A stretch of 64,000 bases of DNA, taken from positions 124,001 to 188,000 of the forward strand of contig NZ_NMUL01000021.1 in NCBI RefSeq assembly GCF_002234595.1, written 5' to 3'. Source of the stretch: Amycolatopsis vastitatis (GTDB taxonomy: Bacteria > Actinomycetota > Actinomycetes > Mycobacteriales > Pseudonocardiaceae). The position numbers were made by a program, and so were the translations under genes. This document shows positions 1 through 9,144 of this stretch, in pieces (positions within the stretch are counted from its first letter, which is position 1; every line of letters begins with the position of its first letter). The notes below the pieces were generated by a model. The model searched no databases. It had not been told where the DNA came from and was given only the letters and a program-made list of their open reading frames with translations.

Positions 1-1
1 G

Positions 2-907
2 GCGGCCGAGCTCGCGGGCCTGCTGGCCGGGCAGCTGGCCGCGGTGACGCCACCGGCCGCGCGGGCCGCGGGTGTGCGCGCCGGGCAGCTCGTCGCCCGG
101 CTGCTGCTCGGCCTGCGCACCGGCGACGGTTCGGCCGCGACCCCGCCCGTGCTGCCGCCGGGCACCGCGCCCGGGCAGTACCGGCCGACGCCGCCGGCGT
201 TCGCGCCCGCCGCGTTCACCCACTGGGCCGCCGTGACGCCGTTCGTGCTCGACCGCGCCGACCGGTTCCGGCCCGGGCCGTACCCCGCGCTGAACGGCGC
301 GCGGTACGCGAAAGCCCTGCAGGAGGTGGCCGCGACCGGACGCGACACCAGCACCACCCGCACCGCCGATGAAACCGTGCAGGCGCGGTTCTGGGCGGCG
401 CCGATCTGGAACTACTGGAACGAGATCGCGCAGTCGGTCGTCGCCGGTTCACGCGCCAACCTGCTCGTCGCGGCCCGGGTGTTCGCCCGGCTGAACCTGG
501 CTTTCGCCGACGCCGTGATCGCCTTCTACGAAGCGAAGTACCACTACCGGATCTGGCGGCCGGTCACCGCGATCCGGCTCGCCGGCGAGGACGGGAACCC
601 GGCCACCGCCGGCGTCCCGGACTGGTCGAGCCTCGCCACCACCCCGGCCGATCCGGCGTACCCCGGCGCGCACAGCGTCGTCTCGCAGGCGGGCGCGCTG
701 GTCCTGCGCCGGGAGTACGGGCCGCGGTGGCCCGTGGAAGTCCGCTCCGAAGCGCTGCCGGGGGTGGTCCGGCGGTTCCCGTCGTTCCAGCACGCCGCCG
801 ACGAAGCGGGTCTCAGCCGCATCGCCGCCGGCGTGCACACCCGGCTCGACCACGAAGCCGGGCGGCAGCTCGGCCTCGACGTGGCCGCGTTCGTCCTCCG
901 GTCTTGA
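2..907 (+). CDS. Vanadium-dependent haloperoxidase / PAP2-like protein (5' partial)
   Basis: The reading frame is open from the first complete codon of the window, so the N-terminus lies outside. The C-terminal part shows the three separated motifs of the vanadium chloroperoxidase/PAP2 fold: a K...R stretch (AKYHYRIWRPVTAIR), a YPGAHS element in place of PSGH, and SRIAAGVHTRLDHEAG with the Arg and His of the phosphate/vanadate pocket. Family members are all-helical and bind phosphate or vanadate; in actinomycetes many are secreted proteins of unknown substrate. Halogenation cannot be inferred from sequence alone. The downstream gene is convergent and 25 bp away. Confidence 0.75.
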   Translation, partial: AAELAGLLAGQLAAVTPPAARAAGVRAGQLVARLLLGLRTGDGSAATPPVLPPGTAPGQYRPTPPAFAPAAFTHWAAVTPFVLDRADRFRPGPYPALNGARYAKALQEVAATGRDTSTTRTADETVQARFWAAPIWNYWNEIAQSVVAGSRANLLVAARVFARLNLAFADAVIAFYEAKYHYRIWRPVTAIRLAGEDGNPATAGVPDWSSLATTPADPAYPGAHSVVSQAGALVLRREYGPRWPVEVRSEALPGVVRRFPSFQHAADEAGLSRIAAGVHTRLDHEAGRQLGLDVAAFVLRS

Positions 908-932
908 CGAGCGCCGGACGAGCCGGCGGCGA

Positions 933-3248
933 TCAGCCGTTGCGCACGATCCGCCACCGGTTGGCAGCCGCGCCGCTGTCGGGGCCCTGGACGGCATACG
1001 CGCCGGCGGCGGTCGAGCCGTTCTCGATGGTCAGCAGCTTGCCGCTGTTGACGTTGCGGATCTTGACGGTGCCGTCCCCCTGGTCGACGACGGTCCACCG
1101 GTGGTCCGCGGTGCCGTTGTCCGACCACTGCAGGACGCGGGCGTTGTCCGCGGTCGACATGTCCAGGACCCCGAGCACCTTGCCGCTGTTGGCGTTGCGG
1201 AACCGGACGGCGGTCCCGTCGGTGATCATTTCCCAGTTGTGGTCGGCGGTGCCGTTGTCCGTCCACTGCAGCGCGCGGCCGCCGTCGGCGGTGGACATGT
1301 TCTCCACCCCGAGCAGCAGCCCGCTGCCCACGTTGACCAGGTGGCTGGTCGTCGCGCTCGAGCCACTGGTGTTCCAGTAGACCGCGTAGTTGAAGCCCTG
1401 CGCGTCGTAGAAGGGCACCAGGTTGACCGCAGCGCCGTTCGCCTTGGCGCTGAAGGTGAGCGCGCTGCTGCTGGTCCGCGTGATCGAGCTCTGGTCGAGG
1501 GCCGGCGGCGCGCTGAGGGAGGTGGTGCCGTAGTTGCCCGCCAGGACCACCGGCCCGTAGGCGACCGCGGCGACGTTCGCGTTGTCGTTGGCCGGCCGCA
1601 GGGCCACCTTCATCGGCAGCCGGACGGTCACCGTGTCGCCGGAGGCCCAGGACCGGGACAGCGTGGCGTAGCTGCCGGGGGTGGTGGTCACGTTCTGCGC
1701 GACGCCGTTGACGCTGACGGTCGCCCCGCTCGTCCAGCCGGGAATGCGCAGGCGCATGGCCCAGGTCCCGCTCGCGTTCCCGGTGACCGTCAACGTGGTG
1801 GTGTCACTGGCCGGGTACGACGTGGTCTGGGTGACCGTGATGCCGCGCTGGGTCCAGGTGAGCACCGAAGGCAGGTACAGGTTCACGATCAGCGTCGTGC
1901 CGGCGTAGAAGTAGATCGAGTCCGCCAGCTTCGTCTGGGTTTCCAGGCCGGTCCCCTGGCAGCACCAGAACGAGTTGTAGTCGGTGCTCCACGTGCCGCC
2001 GCCCCACGCCGGGCCGAGACCACGGCGGCCGCCCGGGTTGAGCGAGCTGAAGTAGGTGACGTGCCCGTGGCTGTCGGCCGGGTTCTGCTGGCCGATCATC
2101 TGGTTGAGCAGGGCGCGTTCGTAGTAGTCGGCCAGGTCGGCGCGGTCCGGGTACAGCGTGAACAGTTCCCGGGTCAGCTTGAGCATGTTGTAGGTGTTGC
2201 AGCTTTCGCACGTGTCCTGGTTCAGGTACGACGCGATGGCGTTGGGCGCGCGGAAGTGCTCGGCCTGGCTGTTGCCGCCGATGGCGTAGGTGTGCGCGCC
2301 GACGGTGATGTTCCACGCGTTGGTCGCGATGTCGCGGTAGCGGGTGGTGCCCGTGGCCTTGTACTCCCGTGCCGCGCCGATCCACTTCGGGACCTGGGTG
2401 TTGGCGTGCAACCCGTTGAGCTGGTCCTGGTTCGCCGCCAGCGGGTTGAAGACGGCGGCGTGGTCGAACCGCTGCGCGGCGGTCAGCCACCGCGCGTCGC
2501 CGGTGTACTGGTAGAGGTCGGCCAGCACGTCGTTCATGCCGCCGAACTCGGTGTTCAGCACCGACTGCATCTGGCTCGCGCTGAGCCGGGCGGTCCGCCG
2601 GTCGACCCACCCCGCGAGGTTCAGCAGCACGTCGCGAGCCTGGGTGCTGTCGAGGTACCGCCAGACGTCGAGCAAACCGGCCATCGTCTTGTGGACGCAG
2701 TAGTACGGCACGTTGCCGTTCGACAGGCTCCCGGCTTCGAGGTTGTCGAAGTCCACCTCGGGGAAGCCGGAGAGGTACCCGGCGCCGAATCCGGCGGGGC
2801 CGTTGTTGGCCTGGCACTTGGCCAGCTCGGCCACCATGTACGTGGCCTTGTCCCGGGAGGTCGTGTCCCCGGTGGCCGCCCACAGCTGCGCCCATGCCGT
2901 CAGGAAATGACCCTGGACGTGGCTGCGGAACGGGAAGTCCGGCGCGTCCCAGCCGCCGTTGGTGGCGGCGCCGTTGGTGGACAGGCGGTGGTTGGCCCGG
3001 AAGTTGTACAGCAGCCGGTCGACGTCGACGAACCGCAGGTAGTTCTGCGTCCGGTTCTGGTTGTCCAGCCACCGGCTCGCGGTCAGCCGCACCTGGCCGA
3101 GATCGAACGGGAAGGCGGACACCCCGGTGTCCGGGCGCACCGGGCCGGTGGCCGCCCCGGCCTGCTCCCACCCGATGGCGGGCCCCGCGGCGGAGGCGAT
3201 GGCGGTGACTCCGACGGCTTGCAGCAGCCGTCGCCGGTTGAAACTCAT
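933..3248 (-). CDS. Secreted GH127 beta-L-arabinofuranosidase with C-terminal ricin-type lectin domain
   Basis: A protein of 771 residues. It has a twin-arginine-type signal (NRRRLLQAVGVTAIASAAG), a GH127 (alpha/alpha)6 catalytic region and a C-terminal beta-trefoil of three repeated units (LVNVGSGLLLGVENMS, RNANSGKVLGVLDMS, RNVNSGKLLTIENGS). The zinc/cysteine site of the family is visible: E348-x-C350 in CESCN and the C429-C430 pair in WCCQG. GH127 enzymes release terminal beta-L-arabinofuranose with a cysteine nucleophile. The ATG start is preceded by a purine-rich AAGGAAG; the open frame extends upstream, but the Tat signal fixes the start. A LacI-type operator lies about 55 bp upstream. 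It likely acts on plant arabinan or glycoproteins outside the cell. Confidence 0.85.
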   Translation of the reverse strand: MSFNRRRLLQAVGVTAIASAAGPAIGWEQAGAATGPVRPDTGVSAFPFDLGQVRLTASRWLDNQNRTQNYLRFVDVDRLLYNFRANHRLSTNGAATNGGWDAPDFPFRSHVQGHFLTAWAQLWAATGDTTSRDKATYMVAELAKCQANNGPAGFGAGYLSGFPEVDFDNLEAGSLSNGNVPYYCVHKTMAGLLDVWRYLDSTQARDVLLNLAGWVDRRTARLSASQMQSVLNTEFGGMNDVLADLYQYTGDARWLTAAQRFDHAAVFNPLAANQDQLNGLHANTQVPKWIGAAREYKATGTTRYRDIATNAWNITVGAHTYAIGGNSQAEHFRAPNAIASYLNQDTCESCNTYNMLKLTRELFTLYPDRADLADYYERALLNQMIGQQNPADSHGHVTYFSSLNPGGRRGLGPAWGGGTWSTDYNSFWCCQGTGLETQTKLADSIYFYAGTTLIVNLYLPSVLTWTQRGITVTQTTSYPASDTTTLTVTGNASGTWAMRLRIPGWTSGATVSVNGVAQNVTTTPGSYATLSRSWASGDTVTVRLPMKVALRPANDNANVAAVAYGPVVLAGNYGTTSLSAPPALDQSSITRTSSSALTFSAKANGAAVNLVPFYDAQGFNYAVYWNTSGSSATTSHLVNVGSGLLLGVENMSTADGGRALQWTDNGTADHNWEMITDGTAVRFRNANSGKVLGVLDMSTADNARVLQWSDNGTADHRWTVVDQGDGTVKIRNVNSGKLLTIENGSTAAGAYAVQGPDSGAAANRWRIVRNG

Positions 3249-3300
3249 GGACACCGGATCTTCCTTCCCTCGGGCAACACTGCAGGAGGCGAGGTGGAAC

Positions 3301-3312
3301 GTTAGCGCTAAC
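3301..3312. promoter_or_regulatory. LacI-family operator (perfect 12-bp palindrome)
   Basis: GTTAGCGCTAAC is a perfect palindrome between the GH127 start and the upstream terminator, and a near-identical copy sits upstream of GH43 at 6253-6266. This is the classic half-site pattern of LacI/GalR regulators of sugar genes. No such regulator is encoded in the window, so it must act in trans. Confidence 0.7.
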
Positions 3313-3339
3313 ATGCAGACTTGTCGATACGTAAAAACG

Positions 3340-3368
3340 GGGCCCGGGGACGCGTCGTCCCCGGGCCC
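3340..3368 (-). terminator. Intrinsic terminator after the GH43-esterase operon
   Basis: A perfect 13-bp stem (GGGCCCGGGGACG, loop CGT) is followed on the minus strand by a TTTTT run. It begins 8 bp downstream of the esterase stop and separates that unit from the GH127 promoter. Confidence 0.85.
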
Positions 3369-3376
3369 GGTGCCGG

Positions 3377-4624
3377 TCAGGCGAGCGTGCAGGCCGCGCC
3401 GTTGAGGCTGAACGCGGAGGGCGCGGCCGGGTCGCCGGTGTGGGTGGCCTGGAAGCCGATGCCGATCGAGCCGCCGGCGGGGATCGCCGCGTTGTAGGCG
3501 ACATTCTTGGCCGTGACCTGGCCGGAGGACGGCGAGTAGCTCGCGCTCCACCCGGACGTGATCGTCTGGCCGCCGGGCAGGGTGAAGACCAGCGACCACC
3601 CGTCGATCGCCGCGGTGCTCGTGTTGGTGATGGTGATTTCCGACGTCAGCCCGGTGTTCCAGGCGCTGACCTTGTCGTGCACCTGGCAGGCTCCCCCCGG
3701 GGGCGGCGGCGGGGGCGGCGGCGTGGTGGAACCGAACTGCGAGAAGAACTGCCACACCAGGGCCGGCACCCACGTGCGGGAACCGCTGTCCCCGGTCGCC
3801 CCGTCCTGCGGCGCGGCGATGTGCCCCTCGTCGAACGCGGCCCACTCGACCGGATACCCGTCCCGGCAGCCCGAGTAGCTCGTGACGCGGTGCGTCAGGC
3901 TGCCCTGCGCCGGCTCCGGCGGGTTCTGGGCCGCGCAGCCGTTGTTCTGCACGAACCTGTCGCGCATCGAGCGCCCGCCGGAGATGTTGAGGACGTTGTC
4001 ACGGATGCCGTGCACGCCGAGGTACGCGATGGGCTGGGTGCCGCCACTGCACCCGCTGAGCACCCCGCCGGACTGGACCGCGACCGCGCGGAACACGTTC
4101 GCCCGCGAGCAGGCGAGCGAGTAGCTCATCGCGGCGCCGTAGCTGAAGCCCAGCGCGAACCGCTGTGTCGTGTCGACGCAGAGCCCGCTTTCGATCTGGT
4201 TGAGGATGTTGTCGACCAGGGCGACGTCCTCGCCGCCGGAGTTCGCCCAGCCGTTGTTGAGCCCTTGGGGCGCAACGAAGATCGCCGTGTTGTTCGCCAG
4301 GCGCTGGAGACCGTAGTAGGCCCAGGCACCCGTCTGCACGGTCCGCCCGGTGTCGACGTCCACGTCGTTGCCGCCGAGCCAGTGGAACCCGAAGATCAGC
4401 CGGTACGGGTGGCTGCCGTCGTAGCCGTCGGGAATCCGCAGGATGTATTCGCGGTTCTTGCCGTTGGCCTGGATGGTGTGCGTGCCGCTCGTCAACGCCG
4501 GGGCCTTGCCGCAGCCCGTGCTCGCCGCGGCGGTGCCGGCGTCCGCGGCGCCGGCCGGGACGGCGGCGCCCAGTGCGAGTAGCGCGGCGGCCGCGATCAC
4601 CGCCAGGATTTTCCTTGCCATCAT
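3377..4624 (-). CDS. Secreted CE1/PHB-depolymerase-type esterase with CBM2
   Basis: A secreted protein with an N-terminal signal peptide (MMARKILAVIAAAALLALGAAVPAGA). An alpha/beta-hydrolase region follows with the nucleophile elbow GFSYGAAMS, typical of feruloyl/acetyl-xylan esterases of the LpqC/CE1 type. After a polyproline linker comes a C-terminal cellulose-binding family 2 module (about the last 100 residues, starting near CQVHDKVSAWNTGLTSEITITN). Two adjacent ATGs follow GAGGAG; an upstream GTG at 4636 overlaps the GH43 stop as GTGA and is an alternative start. Co-transcription with GH43 suggests removal of ester decorations from arabinoxylan. Confidence 0.82.
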   Translation of the reverse strand: MMARKILAVIAAAALLALGAAVPAGAADAGTAAASTGCGKAPALTSGTHTIQANGKNREYILRIPDGYDGSHPYRLIFGFHWLGGNDVDVDTGRTVQTGAWAYYGLQRLANNTAIFVAPQGLNNGWANSGGEDVALVDNILNQIESGLCVDTTQRFALGFSYGAAMSYSLACSRANVFRAVAVQSGGVLSGCSGGTQPIAYLGVHGIRDNVLNISGGRSMRDRFVQNNGCAAQNPPEPAQGSLTHRVTSYSGCRDGYPVEWAAFDEGHIAAPQDGATGDSGSRTWVPALVWQFFSQFGSTTPPPPPPPPGGACQVHDKVSAWNTGLTSEITITNTSTAAIDGWSLVFTLPGGQTITSGWSASYSPSSGQVTAKNVAYNAAIPAGGSIGIGFQATHTGDPAAPSAFSLNGAACTLA

Positions 4625-4632
4625 GCGACTCC

Positions 4633-6222
4633 TCACGGGGTGGAGAGTTCGAACCGCTGGAGGGTGACCGCGCCACCGAGGGCCTGACTGGCGTAGTTGA
4701 AGACGGCGAACCGGTAACCCATGAAGAACTGCCAGGCGTTGTTCAAGGTGAACGCCGGGCCGAACCGGGTGAAGGTGACGCCGTCGGTGCTGTAGGAGAA
4801 CGTGGCCTGCCGTCCGGCGCCGGGGCGGATGTCCGCGTTGGCGCGCAGCCAGACCTTCGTGCCGCCGAAGGCGGCCGAGGCGGCCTCACCGCCGGTGTTG
4901 CTCGTGTTCCAGTTGCCGTCCATGGTGATGTTGTTCTGCAGGACGACCCGGTTGCGGCCGCCGTCGCGCTTGATGCCGATCCAGGCCGAGGAGTCCCGCA
5001 GCATGGCGAGGCCGGTGCGGTCGCCGTCGCGCATGGCGGACAGGTCGAGCGTGACCGTCGCTGTCGAGCTGGGTCCCTGGATGCGGTGAGTCAAGGTGTT
5101 TCGGGCGGAGTAGAGGTCGTTCGTGACGGTGGCGGTCTGCAGGCGCAGCCCGTTGCCGACGCTGTACTTGCTGGTGTCGGGGTTGTGGTTCCACTCCCAC
5201 TGCGGCCCGAGCGCCGGGCCGGTGAAGGTGTCCACGCCGATCATCGGCTGCACCGGGTGGGCGGGCAGGTTCGGGAACGGGTAGCTCGCGCCCCAGCCGC
5301 CGTTGACCGTCGTGACGCGGGGCCAGCCGTCCGCGGTCCACGTGATCGGCGCGAGCACCGGGACCCGCCCGCCGGGGTAGGCGTCGACGAACGCCATGTA
5401 GTACCAGTCACCGTTCTGGGTCTGCACCATCCCGCCCTGGTGCGGCACTCCCCCGCCCGGGATCGGGCTGGGCATGTTCAGCAGCACCTGCTGCATCGTG
5501 TACGGGCCGAACGGGTTGCTCGCCTTGAGGATGTACTGCCCGTTCGCGGGGCGGGTCAGGAAGATGTAGTAGAAGCCGTTGCGCTTGTAGAACCGGGAGC
5601 CTTCGAGCGTGCCGACGTTCGACGGGGTGCTGAACACCTGCTGCGACCGGACCTCGGTCTTCCCGTCCGGCGACAGCTGCGCGACGCTGATGTTGGTGTT
5701 GCCGTAGGAAACGTACATGGTGTCGTTGTCGTCGACCAGCATGCCGGCGTCGTAGTAGCACTTGTTGATCGTCGTCAGCTTCTGCCACGTGCCCGCGACG
5801 TCGGTGGCGGTGTAGATGTGCGTGTTGGCGAAGTCGACGCAGCCGCCCCAGTAGAACGTGCTGTTGCTCTTCCGGAAGTTGAGGAACGACGCCCAGATCC
5901 CGCGCACGTACCCGCGGCCGCCGTTGAGGTCGTACTTCGCCCCGAAGTCCAGGCGGGGTACCGAATGCCCGGCGTACTCCCAGTTCACCAGGTCGTAGGA
6001 GCGCAGGACCGGCGCCCCCGGCGAATAGTGCATGGTGGAGGCCGAGTAGTAGTAGGTGTCGCCGACGCGGATGATGTCGCCGTCCGCGAAGTCCTGCCAC
6101 ACCACCGGATTGCTGTAGGCGGCCGCGGCCCGCGCGGGCACGCCCCGGGCGGGTCCGCCCCCGGCGAGCCCGACGGCGACGGCCGCGACGAGCCCCAAGA
6201 TCCACGTTCGACGGCGTGCCAT
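4633..6222 (-). CDS. Secreted GH43-family glycoside hydrolase (arabinofuranosidase/xylosidase)
   Basis: A protein of 529 residues with a signal peptide. It has a five-bladed beta-propeller catalytic domain and a C-terminal GH43-type beta-sandwich beginning around VDTFTGPALGPQWEWNHN. The three carboxylates expected for inverting GH43 enzymes are plausible in VVWQDFADGD (base), YYDAGMLVDD (pKa modulator) and GTLEGSRFYK (acid). Family members cleave arabinofuranose or xylose residues from xylan or arabinan. It is the first gene of the operon with the esterase, with an operator-like palindrome 31 bp upstream. Confidence 0.85.
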   Translation of the reverse strand: MARRRTWILGLVAAVAVGLAGGGPARGVPARAAAAYSNPVVWQDFADGDIIRVGDTYYYSASTMHYSPGAPVLRSYDLVNWEYAGHSVPRLDFGAKYDLNGGRGYVRGIWASFLNFRKSNSTFYWGGCVDFANTHIYTATDVAGTWQKLTTINKCYYDAGMLVDDNDTMYVSYGNTNISVAQLSPDGKTEVRSQQVFSTPSNVGTLEGSRFYKRNGFYYIFLTRPANGQYILKASNPFGPYTMQQVLLNMPSPIPGGGVPHQGGMVQTQNGDWYYMAFVDAYPGGRVPVLAPITWTADGWPRVTTVNGGWGASYPFPNLPAHPVQPMIGVDTFTGPALGPQWEWNHNPDTSKYSVGNGLRLQTATVTNDLYSARNTLTHRIQGPSSTATVTLDLSAMRDGDRTGLAMLRDSSAWIGIKRDGGRNRVVLQNNITMDGNWNTSNTGGEAASAAFGGTKVWLRANADIRPGAGRQATFSYSTDGVTFTRFGPAFTLNNAWQFFMGYRFAVFNYASQALGGAVTLQRFELSTP

Positions 6223-6252
6223 GACAGTCCTTTCCCGCGAACCCTCGACTCA

Positions 6253-6266
6253 TGTGAGCGCTAACA
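6253..6266. promoter_or_regulatory. LacI-family operator upstream of GH43
   Basis: TGTGAGCGCTAACA matches the TGTTAGCGCTAACA consensus except at one position and shares its core with the palindrome at 3301-3312. Both transcription units of the hemicellulose block therefore carry the same site, which suggests one LacI-type regulon. Confidence 0.65.
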
Positions 6267-6318
6267 ATGCGTAGCGCAGCCATGCCGTTAAGTCCAGGGT
6301 TAAGCGAGAAAGTTTCCG

Positions 6319-7512
6319 TCAGCGGGTGATTCCGGTGTGGCCGAGGGAATACCGGCCCGGCTGCGGCCACACGCACAGACCGTGCGGTTCACGGCCGACG
6401 GGAATGGTCCGCAACAACGCGCCGTCCTTGGTCGACAGCACGTAGACCACGCCGTTGTAGCGGCCGGACAGCCAGAGCTGCGTGCCGTCGGCGGTGACGT
6501 TGCCCATGTCGGGGCTGCCGCCGCCGGGGATGTGCCAGACGGTCACGGGAGCGCCGGTGTAGGCGTCCAGCACGCTGACACTGCCTTCGTGGCGGTTGGT
6601 CACGTACAGCTGTTTCGCGTCCCGCGACAGGTAGAGACCGTGCGCGCCCTTCCCGGTCGGGATGAAGCGGAGCACGTGCGTCGCCGCGCCGTCGAGCACC
6701 CAGACGCCGTTCGCGTCCGAATCGGCGATGTAGTACACCGACCCGTCCGGCGCGAGCTTGATGTCCTGCGGGCCCATGTGGGTGTTGCGGTGGGGCATGT
6801 CGATCATGCGCAGCAGCTTGTGCGAGACGACGTCCACGACCGCGACCCGTCCGGCGAACTCGCAGGTGAACACCGCGGTCCGGCCGTCGGGCGAGAAGTC
6901 GGCGTGGTCGATGCCGCCACAGTCGGGCGCGGCGGTTTCGTCGTGCGCCTGCCAGGTGTGCGGGTCGTACCAGACCAGCTTGCGGCGTGCCTCGGCGACC
7001 GAGATGGCGTACTTGCCGTCCGGCGAGAAGTACATGTTGTACGGGTCGACCACGGGGATCTTCTGGCCCGGCAGGCCGGTCTTGGGGTCGAACGGCATGA
7101 CCAGGTTGCCCTGGTCGTCGGTGGCGTAGAGGGTCCGCAGGTCCCAGGACGGCACGACGTGCTGCAGTTCCTTGCCGACCGGGTACTTCGCGACCACCTG
7201 GAAGGTGGCCGGGTCGATCACCCAGACGTCGCCGGAGCCGCTGTGCGGCACGTACACCAGCGGTTTGTCCGCGGCCACCGCCGGCGACAGCTGCCCGGCC
7301 CCGGCGGCGGCGTCGACGTTGCGGGGGTCGGTGACCGGCGGCATGCCGGGCAGCGGGTTGCCCGCCGGGGCGGGCGGGGTGGCCTCGTGCGGCAGCCCGG
7401 TCGTCGGCATTCCGGGCATGTCCGGCATGCCGGCGTGCTCGGACGCGGGCGGCGACGAGCAGCCGGCGAGCAGCAGGACGAGGGCGAACCATCCCCAGCG
7501 GGTACGGGTCAC
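6319..7512 (-). CDS. YncE-like beta-propeller lipoprotein
   Basis: A protein of 397 residues starting at GTG, which overlaps the stop of the deacetylase gene as GTGA. The N-terminus is a lipoprotein signal (FALVLLLAGCSS). A Met/Pro-rich stretch (HAGMPDMPGMPTTG) follows that could bind metal ions, then a seven-bladed type propeller with repeated YVPHSGSGDVWVID, YFSPDGKYAISV and LYVTNRHEGSVSVLD elements. YncE-type propellers usually have no enzymatic activity. Coupling to the deacetylase suggests a joint envelope role. Confidence 0.75.
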   Translation of the reverse strand: MTRTRWGWFALVLLLAGCSSPPASEHAGMPDMPGMPTTGLPHEATPPAPAGNPLPGMPPVTDPRNVDAAAGAGQLSPAVAADKPLVYVPHSGSGDVWVIDPATFQVVAKYPVGKELQHVVPSWDLRTLYATDDQGNLVMPFDPKTGLPGQKIPVVDPYNMYFSPDGKYAISVAEARRKLVWYDPHTWQAHDETAAPDCGGIDHADFSPDGRTAVFTCEFAGRVAVVDVVSHKLLRMIDMPHRNTHMGPQDIKLAPDGSVYYIADSDANGVWVLDGAATHVLRFIPTGKGAHGLYLSRDAKQLYVTNRHEGSVSVLDAYTGAPVTVWHIPGGGSPDMGNVTADGTQLWLSGRYNGVVYVLSTKDGALLRTIPVGREPHGLCVWPQPGRYSLGHTGITR

Positions 7513-8282
7513 TTCAGCAGCTCCGTCGCCGTCACCGCGGTCAGTCCCCGTTCGCTCAGGTCGGTGAAGATCCCGGGCAACGCGGCGACCGTGCCGGCGT
7601 GCCCGAGGTGCATGCTGACCACGCTGCCGGCGCGGGCCTGCGCCACCGCCGACCGGATCGCGGCCGGCCCCGGGTCCTTCCAGTCGAGCGAGTCGACGTC
7701 GTAGGACAGCACCCGCGCGTAGCCGGCCTTGCCCGCCTCCACCAGCTCCTGCTGGGTCGCGTGCTGCCCCTGTGACTGGCGGAAGAACGTGCCCGGCGTC
7801 CCGGTCACCTCGGTGAGCTTGTCCCGGCACCGCTCGATCTCCGCGAGCATCGGCTCCGGCTTGTACCCGGCCAGCGCCGGGTGGCTCCAGGTGTGGTTGC
7901 CCAGCTCATGGCCGCCGTCGCGCACCATCCGGGCGGCGTCCGGGTGCTCGGCCAGCCAGGTTCCGACGGCCAGCACGGTGATGTGCGCGCCGTGCTGCCG
8001 GATCAGGTCCAGCACCTGCCGGGTGATCCGGGGGTCGCCCGCGCCGTGGAAGGTCAGCGCGATCTCCGGGCGCCCCGAGGTGGCGCGGGCGACCTCGGTG
8101 GCCGGTCCCGCCGGCGCGGCCGAGGCCGGCGCGGCCGTCGACGGCGGTGGGCTGCTCGTCGGTGCGGGCGCCGAGGACGTCACGACGTGTGCCGGTCCCG
8201 GGCCGGGCGCCGAGCAGGCGGCCAGCGCCGACGCTCCGGCGGCGAGGCCGAAGAAGTGGCGTCTGGTCAACGAAGTGCGCAT
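7509..8282 (-). CDS. NodB-like polysaccharide deacetylase-family lipoprotein with altered catalytic motif
   Basis: The N-terminus combines an Arg-pair (TRRHFFGLAAG) with a lipobox (ALAACS) and a Ser/Pro/Ala-rich linker. The C-terminal part is a NodB barrel. The usual TFDDG motif reads TFHGAGD: the catalytic-base/metal Asp pair is replaced, while the metal-binding HELGNHTWSHP motif is intact. It may be a divergent actinobacterial subclass using the displaced Asp, or a non-catalytic binding protein. Start: ATG preceded by GGGAG; an in-frame TTG one codon upstream is possible. Confidence 0.72.
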   Translation of the reverse strand: MRTSLTRRHFFGLAAGASALAACSAPGPGPAHVVTSSAPAPTSSPPPSTAAPASAAPAGPATEVARATSGRPEIALTFHGAGDPRITRQVLDLIRQHGAHITVLAVGTWLAEHPDAARMVRDGGHELGNHTWSHPALAGYKPEPMLAEIERCRDKLTEVTGTPGTFFRQSQGQHATQQELVEAGKAGYARVLSYDVDSLDWKDPGPAAIRSAVAQARAGSVVSMHLGHAGTVAALPGIFTDLSERGLTAVTATELLK

Positions 8283-8526
8283 CAAAGCTCCCGGTCCCTC
8301 CGGCGCGCGGGGCGCCGTCCACGGTGGGCACCCTAGAGCCCGCCGGACGCCACGCGTGGCACCCCCCGGCCAGGCGCACTCAGCGTCCTCTCAGCGAGCC
8401 TGTGGCAAGGGACCTGGGGAACGCGTGCAGTGGCCGTAGCGAACGGCTTCGTGAATTCCCCTGCACAGCACAGAAGAACGCGGGTACGGCCGCCCGGGAA
8501 AACCAGGGAGTTCGGGGAAGCCGGGT

Positions 8527-8985
8527 TCAGCGTTGCTTACGGCCCTGCTTGAGCGACTCGACCACTTCGGCGACGCGGCTTTGCCGGGTCTCCTCTTTCT
8601 TGGCACTTTCGATCCACGCGATGTACTCCCGCCGGTAGAATCCCGACAGGCTGTCGAAAAAGGACTTCGCGGCGGCTTCGGGCCGCAGGGCGTCCGCCAG
8701 GTCGGCGGGCACCGCGGCGTCCGGGCCGCCGCCCGGCTCCAGGACGACGTGCACGTCGTCGCCGGGACCGATACCGCACGAAGCCCGCAGCGCCTTGTTG
8801 ACCGGAAAGAACCACGCGCCACTCCTGCTGCCGAGCGAACCTTCGAAATCCGTCCCGTTCAGCGAACCGCGGACGAAGTGCCGTTGCTTCTTCCCCCACG
8901 CCGCCGACGGGTCGAACGGGAGCCTGATCCGGACGTGCCCGCGCTGGTCGGCTTCCAGAACGGCGTCGAACTCACGGCGGTCCAT
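8527..8985 (-). CDS. YdeI/OmpD-associated, DUF1905-type protein
   Basis: A protein of 152 residues. The N-terminal half (VRIRLPFDPSAAWGKKQRHFVRGSLNG...) is the small beta-barrel seen in DUF1905 proteins. The C-terminal half (ALRPEAAAKSFFDSLSGFYRREYIAWIESAKKEETR) is the YdeI helical segment. Function is unknown; the family is sometimes linked to bacteriocin or peptide tolerance in enterobacteria. The start is the ATG directly after GAGGAGG, not the more upstream start of the open frame. The gene is divergent from the SnoaL operon. Confidence 0.72.
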   Translation of the reverse strand: MDRREFDAVLEADQRGHVRIRLPFDPSAAWGKKQRHFVRGSLNGTDFEGSLGSRSGAWFFPVNKALRASCGIGPGDDVHVVLEPGGGPDAAVPADLADALRPEAAAKSFFDSLSGFYRREYIAWIESAKKEETRQSRVAEVVESLKQGRKQR

Positions 8986-9144
8986 CAACCCCTCCTCGGA
9001 AAATCGGTTCGGACCCAGCTTGGATCGTGAACAGGACACGGTCAACCCGGCCGCGACAATAGCAGCCTCGAAGAAGAACCGCGTCGTTCACCGGTCAAGA
9101 GTTGAGATCGACTAACCGGTCAGAGCTGGGGAGGGGGCCCGAAG

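Noticed and set aside
1101..3305. Long plus-strand open frame opposite the GH127 gene
   Set aside because: Composition is Arg/Gly/Ala/Val-rich without recognisable domains; it is the antisense shadow of a clear secreted hydrolase, as usual in very GC-rich DNA.
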